A program made the translations under genes and the position numbers. Under the pieces are notes generated by a model. It was not told where the DNA came from, ran no database searches, and saw nothing but the letters and a program-made list of their open reading frames with translations. A DNA stretch of 64,000 nt. Source: Cycas panzhihuaensis (Eukaryota > Cycadophyta). Position 1 is the first letter of the stretch, and each line of letters opens with the position of its first letter. Positions 44,388 to 55,480 of the stretch are shown one piece after another. Location of the stretch: contig CM041465.1 of NCBI GenBank assembly GCA_023213395.1, forward strand, positions 116,071,741-116,135,740. Reading direction: 5' to 3'.

Positions 44388-47300
44388 ATGGAAGGATTTC
44401 CCTCAAATTGGGCATATCATGCCTATGTATCTGAATCACATGAGCCTTCTACCTCTTTCCAAGGGCCCACCCAGGAGGGTGAGGACCCTATCTTTTATCC
44501 AAGTGACTAAGAACACCCACAACTTCACCACCTCTCTACTCATGAGGTAGAGGTCTCTTCTCCTCTAGAGTTCCACTACCCTAGTGGCGATTCTTATGAG
44601 GATTATCTCGTGGGGTCTGCCACATATGAGGTTCCTTTTACTTCTTATGATCAAGTGGATACTCCTCCTACGGATGTTGTCAAACCCCTTAGCCAATGCT
44701 TCTAAGTCGTTTGCCTCTAACCACATCCCAAGTGGTTCAAGAGCATCTTGCAAAACATTGCACTTCCTTCTTCTACATCCACCTTACATCGTCCACCCCA
44801 TCTAACTCCTTTACCTACAATGAGTTTATCTTTTATCTCATCTTCCTCTCCTCATGGCCCATACTCCTTGAGGACCACCCAAGGTATGTCCTCTTCCCAA
44901 CTTGGGTTGAGCATGCCTCCTTCTAGTCAAATGACAACACCTCTGCCAACTATAGTTTATCCACAGCTTGTGAGATCTAAAGGACGCATATGCACCTCTA
45001 CTTCTAGCTATGTGGGGCCCATCCCCATACACTCTCAAGTTCTTCCTAGAGATTCTTCCCTTTATGTCCCTCTAGGCTACACCTCTCAATCATGGAGGCA
45101 TGGCAAGCGAAACTCCCTGCCAACTTATGGGGTTGACCCTTTGCACCCATATGGGGTTGCACCACCTATGGGTGGCCCATATGGGTAAAACCTAGTTCCG
45201 TACCCCTCTTTTCCATCCTCCTATATCACACCTCAAGTTGCACCTTTATAAGGAGGGTAAGCCCCCTCCCAAGGCACCTTCTCTCAAGCTCCTTTCCAAC
45301 AAGGGATGTTTCCTCAAGGATGGATGGGTCTATCACCCCCATCTACTCCTATGTATGTTTCTTCAAATGTGGGACTAGTATCCTCTCACCCAACAGGAGG
45401 AGGCCAATATCCCCTTTCAAACCAAACTCCCCAAGGAGGGTTTAGATGACCTTGCCTCCTCCTGCTCCATCTTTCATCGATCCTATGGTCCAATCAAGGG
45501 CACACCCCTTTATGGATTATAGATCGACGCCTCTATCTATTGAGGTACTAAGGACTAACTTACCACCTCACCCTCCCGAGGTTCCTAAATTTGATGGGAC
45601 CTCATCATAAGACCCAATGGAACATGTCTGTAGCTTTTCTGTGGCATGCATCAATTACTGGGCCTATGACCATATCCTTATAAAACTCTTTCCATGATCC
45701 CTCCAAGGCGATGCCCTTAAGCGGTTCTATCGCCTGCCATCACATTCTAATTTTTCATTCCAACAACTCATGGATAAATTTGTCAACTATTTTGACGTAG
45801 CCCGTCTGTTTGAGAGTGGAATAAAGCCCTCATGTCTCTTAAACAAGGTCATGATGAGATAAATCATGACTTTATAAGATGTTTTTATGACCTTCTTCAC
45901 TCCATAAAGGTAACTCTGCCTGAGGAGCTAAAGAGGGACCTTTTTGTTAATGCTCTTCGTCCAAAAATCCATGTTGAAGTCCTCAAAATGGGGGCAATGA
46001 TGTGTGATTCTACCATAGCCAAGTGCTTAGTGCTTTAGGCCATTGAGATCCAAGTGGGTGTTAAGAAGCCTCTCAAGCCCTCACAACAATGTGGGGTACC
46101 TCCACCACCCCAAGAGACTAAAATCCAACAGCCTGCCAGGTCTTCTTCCCATCTGACCAAGAAGACCTTGGACCCTCTTACTTCTGCTATATGTTCATTC
46201 AAACGTACCATGAAGGAGCTCAAAGTCCAAGCCCCTTCATCCCCTACTTCTCATAAACTAGTTTACTAGGCCTCTCTATTAAGAAGATAAGGTCCCAATA
46301 ACCTGAAATTGTCACAAAGATCTAAACTATTTTGCAACTAGTTACAGGAATTAGAACTAAAATTTAACATGCAAGTTCTTAAACTAGAGATAATACAATA
46401 AAATGAATATGAAAGACAAACATCACATATACACCTGATATAATGCAGTAAAACCCTTGTAGTGTGCTAGGGAAACATCCACATAGGAAAGGTATCAATC
46501 TTTATTACCAAGAATGGAGAAATATATATAATCTATAATAAAATGCTCACAACAACAACAACTAGCTACCTAACTCCTCATAGTACATCTAATACATTGA
46601 ACACCATCAACATAATGAAAAAATACTCTAAATCAGGATACATGATAGAGTCACACAAGGCACAAATCTTGACCATAGAATCTAGGATATTTTGAGTGAA
46701 CGACCCTAATTCTCTTTACAATTTAGTGTGCTTTTCAGTGCTAGGTTTTTGGGTCGGGGGCTATCGCCCTTGAACTCCCTCTTTGCAGGGGGCGTTCCAC
46801 TCCCCTCGCACCCCCCTATCTAAGGGGGTCTCCCGCCCCCCTTGGAACTCCCCGTAGAAGTTTAGGGGGGTAGTTGCACTCCCAACCTGTCAAAATTGTA
46901 GCCTCTAAAATATTGTTATCACATTATCTAACACTCTCAAGTTGTTCCCCCTAAGGGTGGTAGCACCCAATCTTCTCAAATGGGGAAGCTTGATTCCTCT
47001 CTAGAGAAGAGATGGTGTTCCATCCATAGGAAATATTTTTATGAAGATTTATAATGCCGAGCCCAACACCCTAGAGCCACTTTGCAATGTGATTCTTCTC
47101 CCAAATGGGCATCTAGGTCAAACCTAGACCAACGCGTCCATAAGGATCCTTTCCCCAAACATGGGGAATGTGATTGTAATAACCAACAAAAGGATAGTTG
47201 AAATAGGGGAAGGTCCCTAAACCCTTACCCTTCACAAACCAAATGGGAGGGTACAAGGAACTCATCCTCTTCTTCTGGCTCTCCCTACCATCACACTCTT

Positions 47301-47400
47301 TCACCGTCTCGATCCTGAAACAAGGGAAAGACAGTCATTTTGATGCTCAAGACCACCCCATTGTATGCCTTAACCCAGTATCAAGTAGTTAAAGAGGTGA
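44388..47400 (+). pseudogene. Gypsy E gag, split by a solo LTR
   Basis: Starts MEGFPSNWAYHAYVSE at 44388. The N-terminal Pro/Ser-rich part is open for 146 codons at 44748-45188 (GYTSQSWRHGKRN, VAPPMGGPYG). The gag core reads PPEVPKFDGTSS near 45575, LPEELKRDLFVNALRPKIHV near 45920 and MKELKVQAPSSPTSHK near 46210. The solo LTR at 46277-46933 interrupts it. After it come PPKGGSTQSSQMGKL and a damaged zinc knuckle, WCSIHRKYFYED near 47009. Removing the LTR plus one target copy (662 bp) puts the two parts in the same frame. No frame break separates the zinc knuckle from pol, supporting one gag-pol protein. Confidence 0.85.
46277..46933 (-). repeat. Solo LTR of the copia-3 family
   Basis: 657 bp, from TATTAAGAAGATAAGG to CACATTATCTAACA on the plus strand, with the same order of blocks as the copia-3 LTRs, including the G/C-tract block at 46753-46870. 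It is flanked by a perfect 5-bp duplication, CTCTC (46272-46276 and 46934-46938). This is what remains after recombination between the two LTRs of one insertion. Confidence 0.95.
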
Positions 47401-50305
47401 ATGACACTTCTTCTTCCACACCTCACCTCAATTCCTTTCCAGAAGTCCCTATTTCAGAAGTCCCTGCACTCCCCAAGACCATTCCTGTGTGCTCTAGTTG
47501 CTACGACTTTTGAAGAGCTCTTCCCCAACCTACAATGAAGGGGAATCCCTTATCCATTGTCAATGAGCTTCACACTGTGGCCACAGGGATGTTCATAATG
47601 GACGTCTTGAGGAGCTACCATGAATAATGTACACTTCTCTTGGAAGCCTTGGGATTGGGTGACATGACTATTCACACCTTGGGCATCGCCTTAAGTCATA
47701 AACCCATCATCTCTTTCAATCTTAAGGACCTTCCCCTAACCAGTGAAAGGGAATGCCAATGGTACTACCCCTTTACCATAACTATTGACACTCCCAACTG
47801 CACTCTCTAAAGAATCATTGTGGATAATGGTTCTTCTGTCAATGCCATACCCTTGTGTGTCATGCAAGAGCTTGGCATATTAGCCTTGGAGCCAATTCCA
47901 TGGCAGTGTCAAGGCTACGATGGTAGTGAAAAGACACCCTTGGGATTGATGTCCATCCCTCTCACTCTTAAGGACAAGACTATCCTCACTGACATTATAG
48001 TTCTCAACGTCGACGTCAACTACAACCTTTTGTTGAGACACCCATGGCTTAACCAAATGGGAGCCATGTGTTCGTCTCATTAGGGATAACTTAAATTCAT
48101 CCATGAAGGACAAATGAGAGTCATCTCTTGGGAGCCTCCTTCAACCAAGCAATCTCACCAACCCCATCAAGTGGCTTGCCATAAGGCCAAGGGCAACAAG
48201 GGCCCTTCCGCCTAAGCTTCCACTTGTTCCATATACATCAATGCTTCATCACCTTTAGAAGAAGGTCCTTCATCTTCCTCCTCCAATCTTATATGCTTTG
48301 CCCCCATCGGTGTAGGGAGCTATGGGTACCTCACTATCATCAGTGATGACAAGTCTGATGGTAAGGATAAGGACCTTCCTTATCTCATATCCCTCCTAAA
48401 CACTAGTAGGGAGCACTCTCTTCATTTCAGGTCCCTACCTAGAACCCCTTCCTTAAACAAAACCCATTTCCCTCTTAGGTCACATGTTCTTGCTTCTTCC
48501 TATTATGCGACCCCTAGCATCACCTTTTCTTCCACATTATTGCCTCTCCCTAGTAATGAGGTGGAGCAACCTCTCATTACCCTCCACGAGAGTCTCTTTT
48601 TGACTCTTTTGAAAAGTCTCCCAAGTGCACAGAGTGGTGGATAGACTGTTATAGCCCTGTTACTCCTTCCACTCTACACTCCTTATCTTCTCAAAGTATG
48701 GTTATCCATGGGATAGACTATTTCAAGGATGATGAGGCCTTGCTCAAGCATCTAGTGGGATCTGCACCTAATTTCCCTTCTGGTCACTATAGGCTTGGTC
48801 ACTAGAAGGTCTTAGCTATTAGGTCATCTCTCGCCAACCTAATTCCATCTCCTATTCTGTCCCCTCCTGTTGACTAAGCCCTCATTCACTTTGAGGAAGG
48901 GAATGCTATGTGCATGGGGGAAACCAAGGACATAGTCCTTACCTTAGTAAGGTCATAAAGGTGGGAGCAGAATGTTCTCCTCATGAAATAAAAGAATACA
49001 CCCTTCTATTTTAGGAATTATAGGATGTCTTCGCATGGGACTACTCTGATATGAAAGGAATAAATGCTTCTATCTTTACCTATAATCTTACCACTATCTA
49101 GGTGCTCGCCTTGTGCATAAGAAAAAATGCCCTCTTCATCCCAAACTTTCAACTACTATCAAGATGGAAGTTGAAAAACTCCTAAACATAGGGTTAATCA
49201 CTTCTATCGACTACCCTAAGTGGGTGTCCAACATTGTCCCAATTGCTAAAAAGAATGGGACAATTAGTATATGCATTGATTTCTGAGACATCAAAAATGC
49301 ATTTCCTAAGGACAACTTCTTAGTCCCCTTCATCGATCAAATCATTGATCGAACCGTTGGTTTTGAAGTCCTGTCCTTAATGGGTGACTTCTCAGGCTAT
49401 AACCAAATCTAAATTTTGCCTGAAGACTATCACAAGATGACCTTCATTACCCCTTAGGGCATCTTTGCCTATAAGGCGATGCCCTTTGGTCTAAAGAATG
49501 TAGGCACCACTTATCAAAGGGTGATGTAATTCATCTTTCATGACTTTATCAACAAACCTTAGAGGTTTCTATGGATGATATGATGAGTCTCTCATGCATT
49601 AGGACCCACCATCCTCTCGATCTGCAAGTCATCTTCACACAATGTCACAAATACCATGTAAGCTTGAACCCTCTCAAATACGTATTTACCGTAACAACTG
49701 GCAAACCCCTTGGGTTCCTTGTCTCAAACCAAGGAATCTAACTTGATATTGACAAAGTCAAAGCCATCCTTGATATGCTACCTCCTAAGACCCAACAGTA
49801 AATCAAGTTGTTCTTGGGTAGGCTTGGATTTCTTAGGCATTTTTTTGCAAATTTTGTAATAAATATGAAACCTCTTACCAACCTGTTGAAGAAGGGGGCC
49901 CCGTTTGTTTGGTCCTCAAAGGCCCAACAAGCCTTCGAGGAGCTCAAGGAAGCTCTCACTTTTACTCCAACTCTAGCACCTCCTCACTTCAACAAGACCT
50001 TTGTTCTCTACACTTTAGCCACTGATAAATCCTTGGGCACCATGCTAGTCCAAGAGGATGATTCAGGAACTGAAAGAGCTATTTACTTCATCAGTCACAC
50101 CCTCGTGGCTACTGAACTTAATTACTCCCCTATCAAGAAGGGGTGCCTCTCCTTGGTGCACACTACTAACAAATTTAGGCACTACTTACTCAGGAATACT
50201 ACTCAGGTGATCATCCAATCCAATCCCCTAAGATACTTACTTACCCGATCTGACTTGACAGATAGGACTCGCAAGTGGGTCATCCTCCTTTAGGAATTTG
50301 ACGTC
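47401..50305 (+). pseudogene. Gypsy E pol: protease, RT and first RNase H
   Basis: Protease: IVDNGSSVNAIPLCVMQELG near 47816 with catalytic Asp kept, then LGLMSIPLTLKDKTILTDII. The linker has YGYLTIISDD-like sequence near 48325 and IDYFKDDEALLKHLVGSAP near 48715. RT is frame-shifted several times between 48,950 and 49,740; the catalytic motif reads SMDD near 49567 where A and B have FMDD. The gypsy RNase H is open at 49808-50293 with FVLYTLATDKSLGTMLVQED and LRYLLTRSDLTDRT. The sequence stops after EFDV at 50305, where inverted gypsy B begins. Confidence 0.87.
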
Positions 50306-52681
50306 TGGAGTTGTCCCTATGGGATGGTAACCACACTTGGTTAGGATTGGATCAATCGACAAAGAGTTTTAGAATCTAGGGTCAATCTGGCAAGTGAAAG
50401 AGATCACCCGCATAGGGCATTTGCATGTCAAAATGCAGGTTCAAGACCCACGGATGGTGCACAACTCCCTTATGGGTAACTCAGCTTTGGTTTTGAGGGT
50501 GGAAGTTATGAGAGATATCCTCAGTTTCCCAAGTAACCTTAAGGGATAAATCCTCCTACCCTTAGATGGCGGAAGGAGGGAGGTAAAGGTAAGTGAGGGA
50601 ATGACTCCCTATGTGGAATAAAAGAGATGTGAGAGAGGTATATGCAAGCAAGCAAGAGGATGACGCACACTCGTAATGGGGTAGTTAGATGACCAACCCT
50701 GGAGTAGGACCAACCTAGAGGGTATGCTAGGGATGCCTAGCTAAGGTAGGTGTGATAAAAACTAAGGGGGGGTGGTCTAAAGGGAAGATCTTCCTTAGGT
50801 CATTATACCCAAAGCAGACTCTGGGATATGAGGCAATGATAAAAAGGGGGTTTCAACCATTCTGCGTGTAAGGGGCTGAACTTTTGTGTATTGTGATGAA
50901 GTGACAAATGAGTTGTTATGTTTATTGTAAATTGGAAGCAAAAACTATAAAATGAATATGCTCTCGTTTACTCTCTAATGTAAGAACCTCACTCTCTTTT
51001 ATCTTTTCTAATGAATGAAATAGAAATGAAGAGGCTAGCCAAATGGTCATAAACGTACATGCATAGGGTGTAAGGCCAAATGGAGGTATGTGTAATCAAG
51101 CAAGGAAGTGAGTGAATGCTATTCCTACTTCATGCACTTTCCTAGATAAGTAAATGAAGCAAACATATGCAAATGATAGATACAAGTTTATTCCTTTTCT
51201 CTTTTCCTTTTATGCTCTATGCATGCAACCAAGTAGACCTTAAACAAGAGAAAAAAAGGAAGCGGCAAGGGAAGAGTAGTAGTACACTGGGAAGATCGTG
51301 TGATCGGATGAACGTGTTTCCTCGTGATGCACTTGCTTTCCTCTTCCTTGTTCCCAAACATGACCAGCATAGTGCGGTGATATTGGGGGCTTCCTTACCT
51401 TCTCCAAATTGAAAAGGAAAAGGGCAAAAAAGGAAAGAAGGAAGAACTATACAAGAAGATAAGAAAGTGACAAGGGAGGGAAGGAGAAGAGCATACTTGA
51501 GTTGACATACTTCTTTCCTCCTTCACACGTGGCATGGTGAGAACCTACAGTCAAAGAGTATTTCCCTTTCTCAAGGGGCTCCTAGGGAACAAAATATATA
51601 TGTATCCAAAGTTCATAAAATGATACAAGCAAAGTACTTTAGTCAAGATAGACTTTTATTCAAGAAATAGTTTCCAACTTCCTCTATGTAAATAAGACAA
51701 GAAAAATAAATATGGATGGTTAGACTTGGAATGGCTAACCCTCCAAGTCACACACCTCCACATTATCCAAGCACTTAAACAACAAATCAAGATAGTATAT
51801 GGTAGTTAAAAGTACAAACGACATGCTATAAAAAGATTGTAAATGTTATTGATGTTGCAAAAAGTTGCGATGCACAGCTTCTGTAAGCCAAAGTTAATCC
51901 AACACCTAAAGGTAAGGTGGAGTATGATTAGAGGCTAGACATTTTACCTTTGTAAGGCTTACGAGGCTGGAGTAAGTGCATCAATAGGCTACATACGCTG
52001 CTACTAGTGGTGTCCTCTCTTCCAAAAGCTCTTTGGCAGCCCAAGGGAATCACAGAGGAGGAAGAGGAAAAGGGGAGAAGGGGATTGCCCTTGAGGAGAA
52101 GACATTACTGGGTTGTGGAACCCACCTTGGCTCCTTTCTCTCACCCTTTTGGGACCTCTCCCTCACTGCCTCCTTGGAGAAACTAGGGAAGAGTAGGAAG
52201 GTATGGAGGATAGACTAGAAAAAAAATGGAGAGGATGCCTCTTGTGCACAATGGAAAACTAAGAAAATAGGGAGTATACATGGTATTTCAATCACTTTTA
52301 TGGAACTTAAAATGAACTAAACGAAATAAGAATGGAATAATACTTACTATAGGCAAATTAGGAGTAGATCTACCTAAGAAAATGGTAGAGGAATGCAGCC
52401 CTACAAGGTTTGTAGTTAAAACCCTATGGAGGCTATGAAACCTGAAGAGACAAACTTGATGGAGTATGATGCTTGTGCTTAGAGGCGAGCTGTAGAGCGT
52501 GTCTTGCTAGAGGAAGCCTTATCTTAGGCCTACTGGCATGGATCTAAGCTATAGGGGACTGGTCTCAAGCTAGAACATAGGTATGTAAGGTGTTATAAGA
52601 CACTTCTACAGGAGATGCTAGGAGAGATGAGTAAAAGAGAGTAAGAAGAGAGTGGAAGAGGAAGAAATGAGGGTCTTTTTT

Positions 52682-52724
52682 GGGTTTTAAACCTAACCCT
52701 AACTTAGTTGAGTGATTAGGGTTT
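52682..52724 (-). promoter_or_regulatory. B LTR promoter-like region
   Basis: On the minus strand, AAACCCTAA (52716-52724) is followed by TTAGGGTTAGGTTTAAAACCC. The TATA-like site is weaker than in A and E. Layout is the same as in the other LTRs. Confidence 0.5.
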
Positions 52725-52815
52725 GGATGGGGCTAGGAATACAACTTAGACACATGGTAATTTCATAATAAATACAAAATTTACCATAATAGATTTTAAA
52801 AAATAAAGTATGACA

Positions 52816-52885
52816 GTCACCCAACAGTAAATTTCGTGGTACCGTGAAGTTCACAGTGGTACCGCGATCTTCACCATAGTGTGAT
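52816..52885. promoter_or_regulatory. GGTACC modules, B LTR
   Basis: Two tandem units, CGTGGTACCGTGAAGTTCAC and AGTGGTACCGCGATCTTCAC, ending in CATAGTGTG as in the E LTR. Confidence 0.6.
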
Positions 52886-53404
52886 AACAGATAAACATAA
52901 CTGAAGGAGAAAAGGTTTAGGAGGTCAAGGTTAAAAAGGTTAGGGGCATGGCCCTCTATGTAGATGGCTAGGGATAGTCATGGGATTGAAGGGACCCATG
53001 CTAGGTGAAGTACCAAAAGACTTGAAACTCCCAAAAGGTCGATAAATAAATGAACATACACCAACGACACCTAGGCAAGGTACTAGGGGTTGAGGTATGG
53101 CAATAGGGTTGTGAATAGGTCATAAGGGTTGAACGGTGTTTGGGACAATGTGGAGATGCATAGGAGGGTTCTGGAGTTCCATTGGGATCAATATCCCTAG
53201 ATCGTCATAGGCTGAAATAATGTAATACAACATGATCAGGCAACAGATGCATAATGGTCATGCAAATAAACTAATCAATTATGTAATAAAAACAAAGAGG
53301 TACTTTAATTTACCTTTCTAAAATTGACCAAGGCAAAGGATAGAAGCATACCTACACTTATTTGAGTTGACTCATCCAAACCCATTCCTGGTAGCTGGGA
53401 AACA

Positions 53405-54007
53405 CTACCCCCTCGGAAGCGTAATGGAACAACGAATGCTAGCAACACAATGTTAGTGACATATATATAAACAAACATAACAATGGTGTGAGCCAAGGGC
53501 AATGATGAGTGTTATGGTAAAATGGGTGGGCGTGGGGACGAGGGAGGGAAAACATAGGCGCTACCTATGTGTCACTCTATAGTCGACTAGCAATGATAAC
53601 AGATGAGGGGGATACCCCCATCGTAGGAGTATAAGAAAAAGGGTGGTGATGACCACACACAGGATCAAATAGATGTTATGAATAGGGTGTTATAGGCATA
53701 ATCAAGTTAAAAATAGTGGGAGTTATGTGCTAAGAGTGGTGCTAAGAGCAATGTAAAGAAACAAACTTGGTGGTCGCCATAGTTTAACCTCATTAGCGAT
53801 TGATTTTTAGAGGTACGAATAGATCATAATATGAAGGACAGGATGACCTGAGACTTGGGTTCTTGGGCGACTAGATAAGTCTCTCAAGAGGAGTCACTGA
53901 GAAGAGGGATGTGACGCTCGAGGATGAGGTGAACAAGGGAAACAAGCTAAAAAGGACCTAGCGGCCGAGGCAAGGGCCCTCAGGCATACGCAACGCACCT
54001 AGTAAAC
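53405..54007. other. Gypsy B polypurine tract and 3' non-coding region
   Basis: CTACCCCCTC at 53405-53414 is GAGGGGGTAG on the minus strand, the polypurine tract next to the LTR. The remainder is collinear with A 33,650-34,050, including GATGGGGGTATCCCCC (reverse) near 53612. Confidence 0.65.
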
Positions 54008-54235
54008 CTAAGTGAGATGGGACACCATAACTTGAGAGTCATAGAAGAGGATGCAGAGCACATCGATAAGAGCCTCAATAACAACTATGTATTCAGCTTT
54101 GTTATTGGTGGCTTTGGGAAGGAAGATCCTGGAATACATGAAGTCGTATCCAGAAGGGTTACACGGAATCCATGTAGTGGTAGAGAGGCCTGGGTTGCCA
54201 TAGCTTCCATTATCAGTAAAGATGAGTAATGCCAT
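54008..54235 (-). pseudogene. Gypsy B second RNase H (aRNH-like), N-terminal two thirds
   Basis: MALLIFTDNGSYGNPGLSTT carries the first Asp in an RNase H-like FTDNGSYGNPG motif. KATNNKAEYIVVIEALIDVL carries the Glu, and FYDSQVMVSHLT carries the third Asp in a DSQ context. All three acidic residues are kept. The last third, toward 53,850, is broken. It is the clearest copy of this domain in the window. It reads in the sense direction of B and lies after integrase and the antisense gene. Confidence 0.85.
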
Positions 54236-54346
54236 GGTAGAAGAAATGGAGGTCTCAATAGGGCGAATCGAGGAAAAAGAGTGCTAGTAGGGTCGATGAG
54301 AGAAAATGACTCAATGGAGGGAATCTATCATGAGGGGCTTAAGTGG

Positions 54347-54571
54347 TTATTGATAGGGGCCATGAAGGGTAGGAGGAACCAAGGATGAGGCTACTTGAGG
54401 ACAAGGAGACTGACCTAGTGGATGAGAAGGAAACAATAGTAAGAATGCCCCTCTAAGGTCCCAAAGGTCGCTGAAGGAAGCGAGGCTCTGTCCTAAATGG
54501 GAAGGGTGCTTCATTTGGGAACCCCAAAGGCATGAACGTGCAGTAAGAATGGGTTTAGAATGACAAAACAA
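54347..54571 (-). other. Small conserved open frame, B copy
   Basis: A 74-codon frame, collinear with 32837-33139 of A: PILTARSCLWG, LASFSDLWDLRGAFLLL, then CPQVASSLVPP. Position and frame are shared with A. I do not recognise the product. Confidence 0.4.
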
Positions 54572-54803
54572 GCCAAATGAGTATGAACTTAGGTATATTT
54601 AGAGATGGCATAAAAATTAAGGTAGAAGGGGCCTCACAAGGCTAAAGGAGGTGCCGTAAATGCACTCGAAGGATGAGAAGGAAAGAGGGCAATGGAGGTA
54701 AAATGGGAGATAGACCCAAAAGGAAAAGGTAACTAGGGGAGAGAGATGGTCCCAAGGGCTATCACGACAAGAGAAAAGGAGGAGGTGCTCATTGGCCCCC
54801 CCC

Positions 54804-54814
54804 CCTATATAAGG
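54804..54814 (+). promoter_or_regulatory. TATA box of the B antisense gene
   Basis: CCTATATAAGG, identical to the A copy on the other strand, after a C-run. Confidence 0.7.
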
Positions 54815-55480
54815 AAAACTCGGCAAAAATAGGATTCATTTTCATGGGCTCATGATTGATTCAGAACCCTTTTCCTTATGTACCAGAGCGTCACTTGACT
54901 TTAGAGGCACGGTAAGGGAGATCAGACCATTGGATTAGGGCGTAGAGATAGGCATTAGGACCTAGGAGATGAGATGGTAGTAGCTGGGCTAGATCTAGTG
55001 AGTAGGTCGTACGTTACCCCTTCCATTTCATCATTTGAAGTTTATGTGTTTTAAAGCTTTTGTTAGGTAGTTTTAGGCCCTTTAAAGGTAAATTGGGATC
55101 TCCTGGAGCCTAAATTGGGTCTAGAGAGAGGGGGGACCATGGCATTAGGTATCCTTAATGGGCCTAAGTGTGGCCCACCCAAGAAAAGTTTTTGGGTAGA
55201 AACCTCCGCTTTTATGGAGGGTGTCATTGGCCCCATGGCAAATATCGTGGTGCCATGAAATTTGCCACAGGGCTACTGAGTTTGTGCTAGAAACTCAGTA
55301 GGGTCCCATGCTAAACTCTATGGTACCATAGAGTTTAGAGCGATGCAAAGGCCAACCAACTGAAAAGGCATAGGATGGTCCAAATGAGTGCCAAACTCAA
55401 CCATGAGGGGGTGAGAGGCAGTCCTAAAGGTAGGTAGATAGGTACATGATTATTCTGACTAGTTCTTGGGTGTTTGAGAG
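54815..55480 (+). other. Leader of the B antisense gene
   Basis: Non-coding as far as I can see. It holds an 11-bp-stem hairpin (55273-55301, arms CTACTGAGTTT and AAACTCAGTAG) and a perfect 28-bp palindrome (55311-55338). It ends with GTTTGAGAG (55472-55480), a splice-acceptor-like site. Confidence 0.6.
55311..55338. promoter_or_regulatory. Perfect 28-bp palindrome centred on GGTACC
   Basis: Arms CTAAACTCTATGGT and ACCATAGAGTTTAG are exact reverse complements. The A leader has a 12-of-14 palindrome at the same place, and LTR modules share the AAACT arms. Confidence 0.9.

Larger units (their letters stand above)
19102..50305 (+). mobile_element. Gypsy E, Tat-like element split by four insertions
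   Basis: E has a 5' LTR in three pieces (19102-19690, 36254-37828, 43165-44131), a primer site, gag and pol to the first RNase H. It is interrupted by gypsy A, copia-3, a solo LTR and gypsy B. When these are ignored, the LTR pieces are collinear with the D and B LTRs. Integrase and the 3' part should lie beyond the window on the far side of B. Confidence 0.85.
50306..53404 (-). repeat. Gypsy B 3' LTR, inverted
   Basis: Left edge TGGAGTTGTCCC and right edge GCTGGGAAACA (reverse of TGTTTCCCAGC), 3,099 bp. Contains a GGTACC module at 52816-52885 and a telo-box pair with a TATA-like GGTTTAAAACCC (52682-52724). Small open frames inside are not conserved. Confidence 0.85.

Noticed and set aside
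51167-51412. 81-codon open frame in the B LTR
   Set aside because: Inside LTR sequence and not conserved in the sister LTRs.
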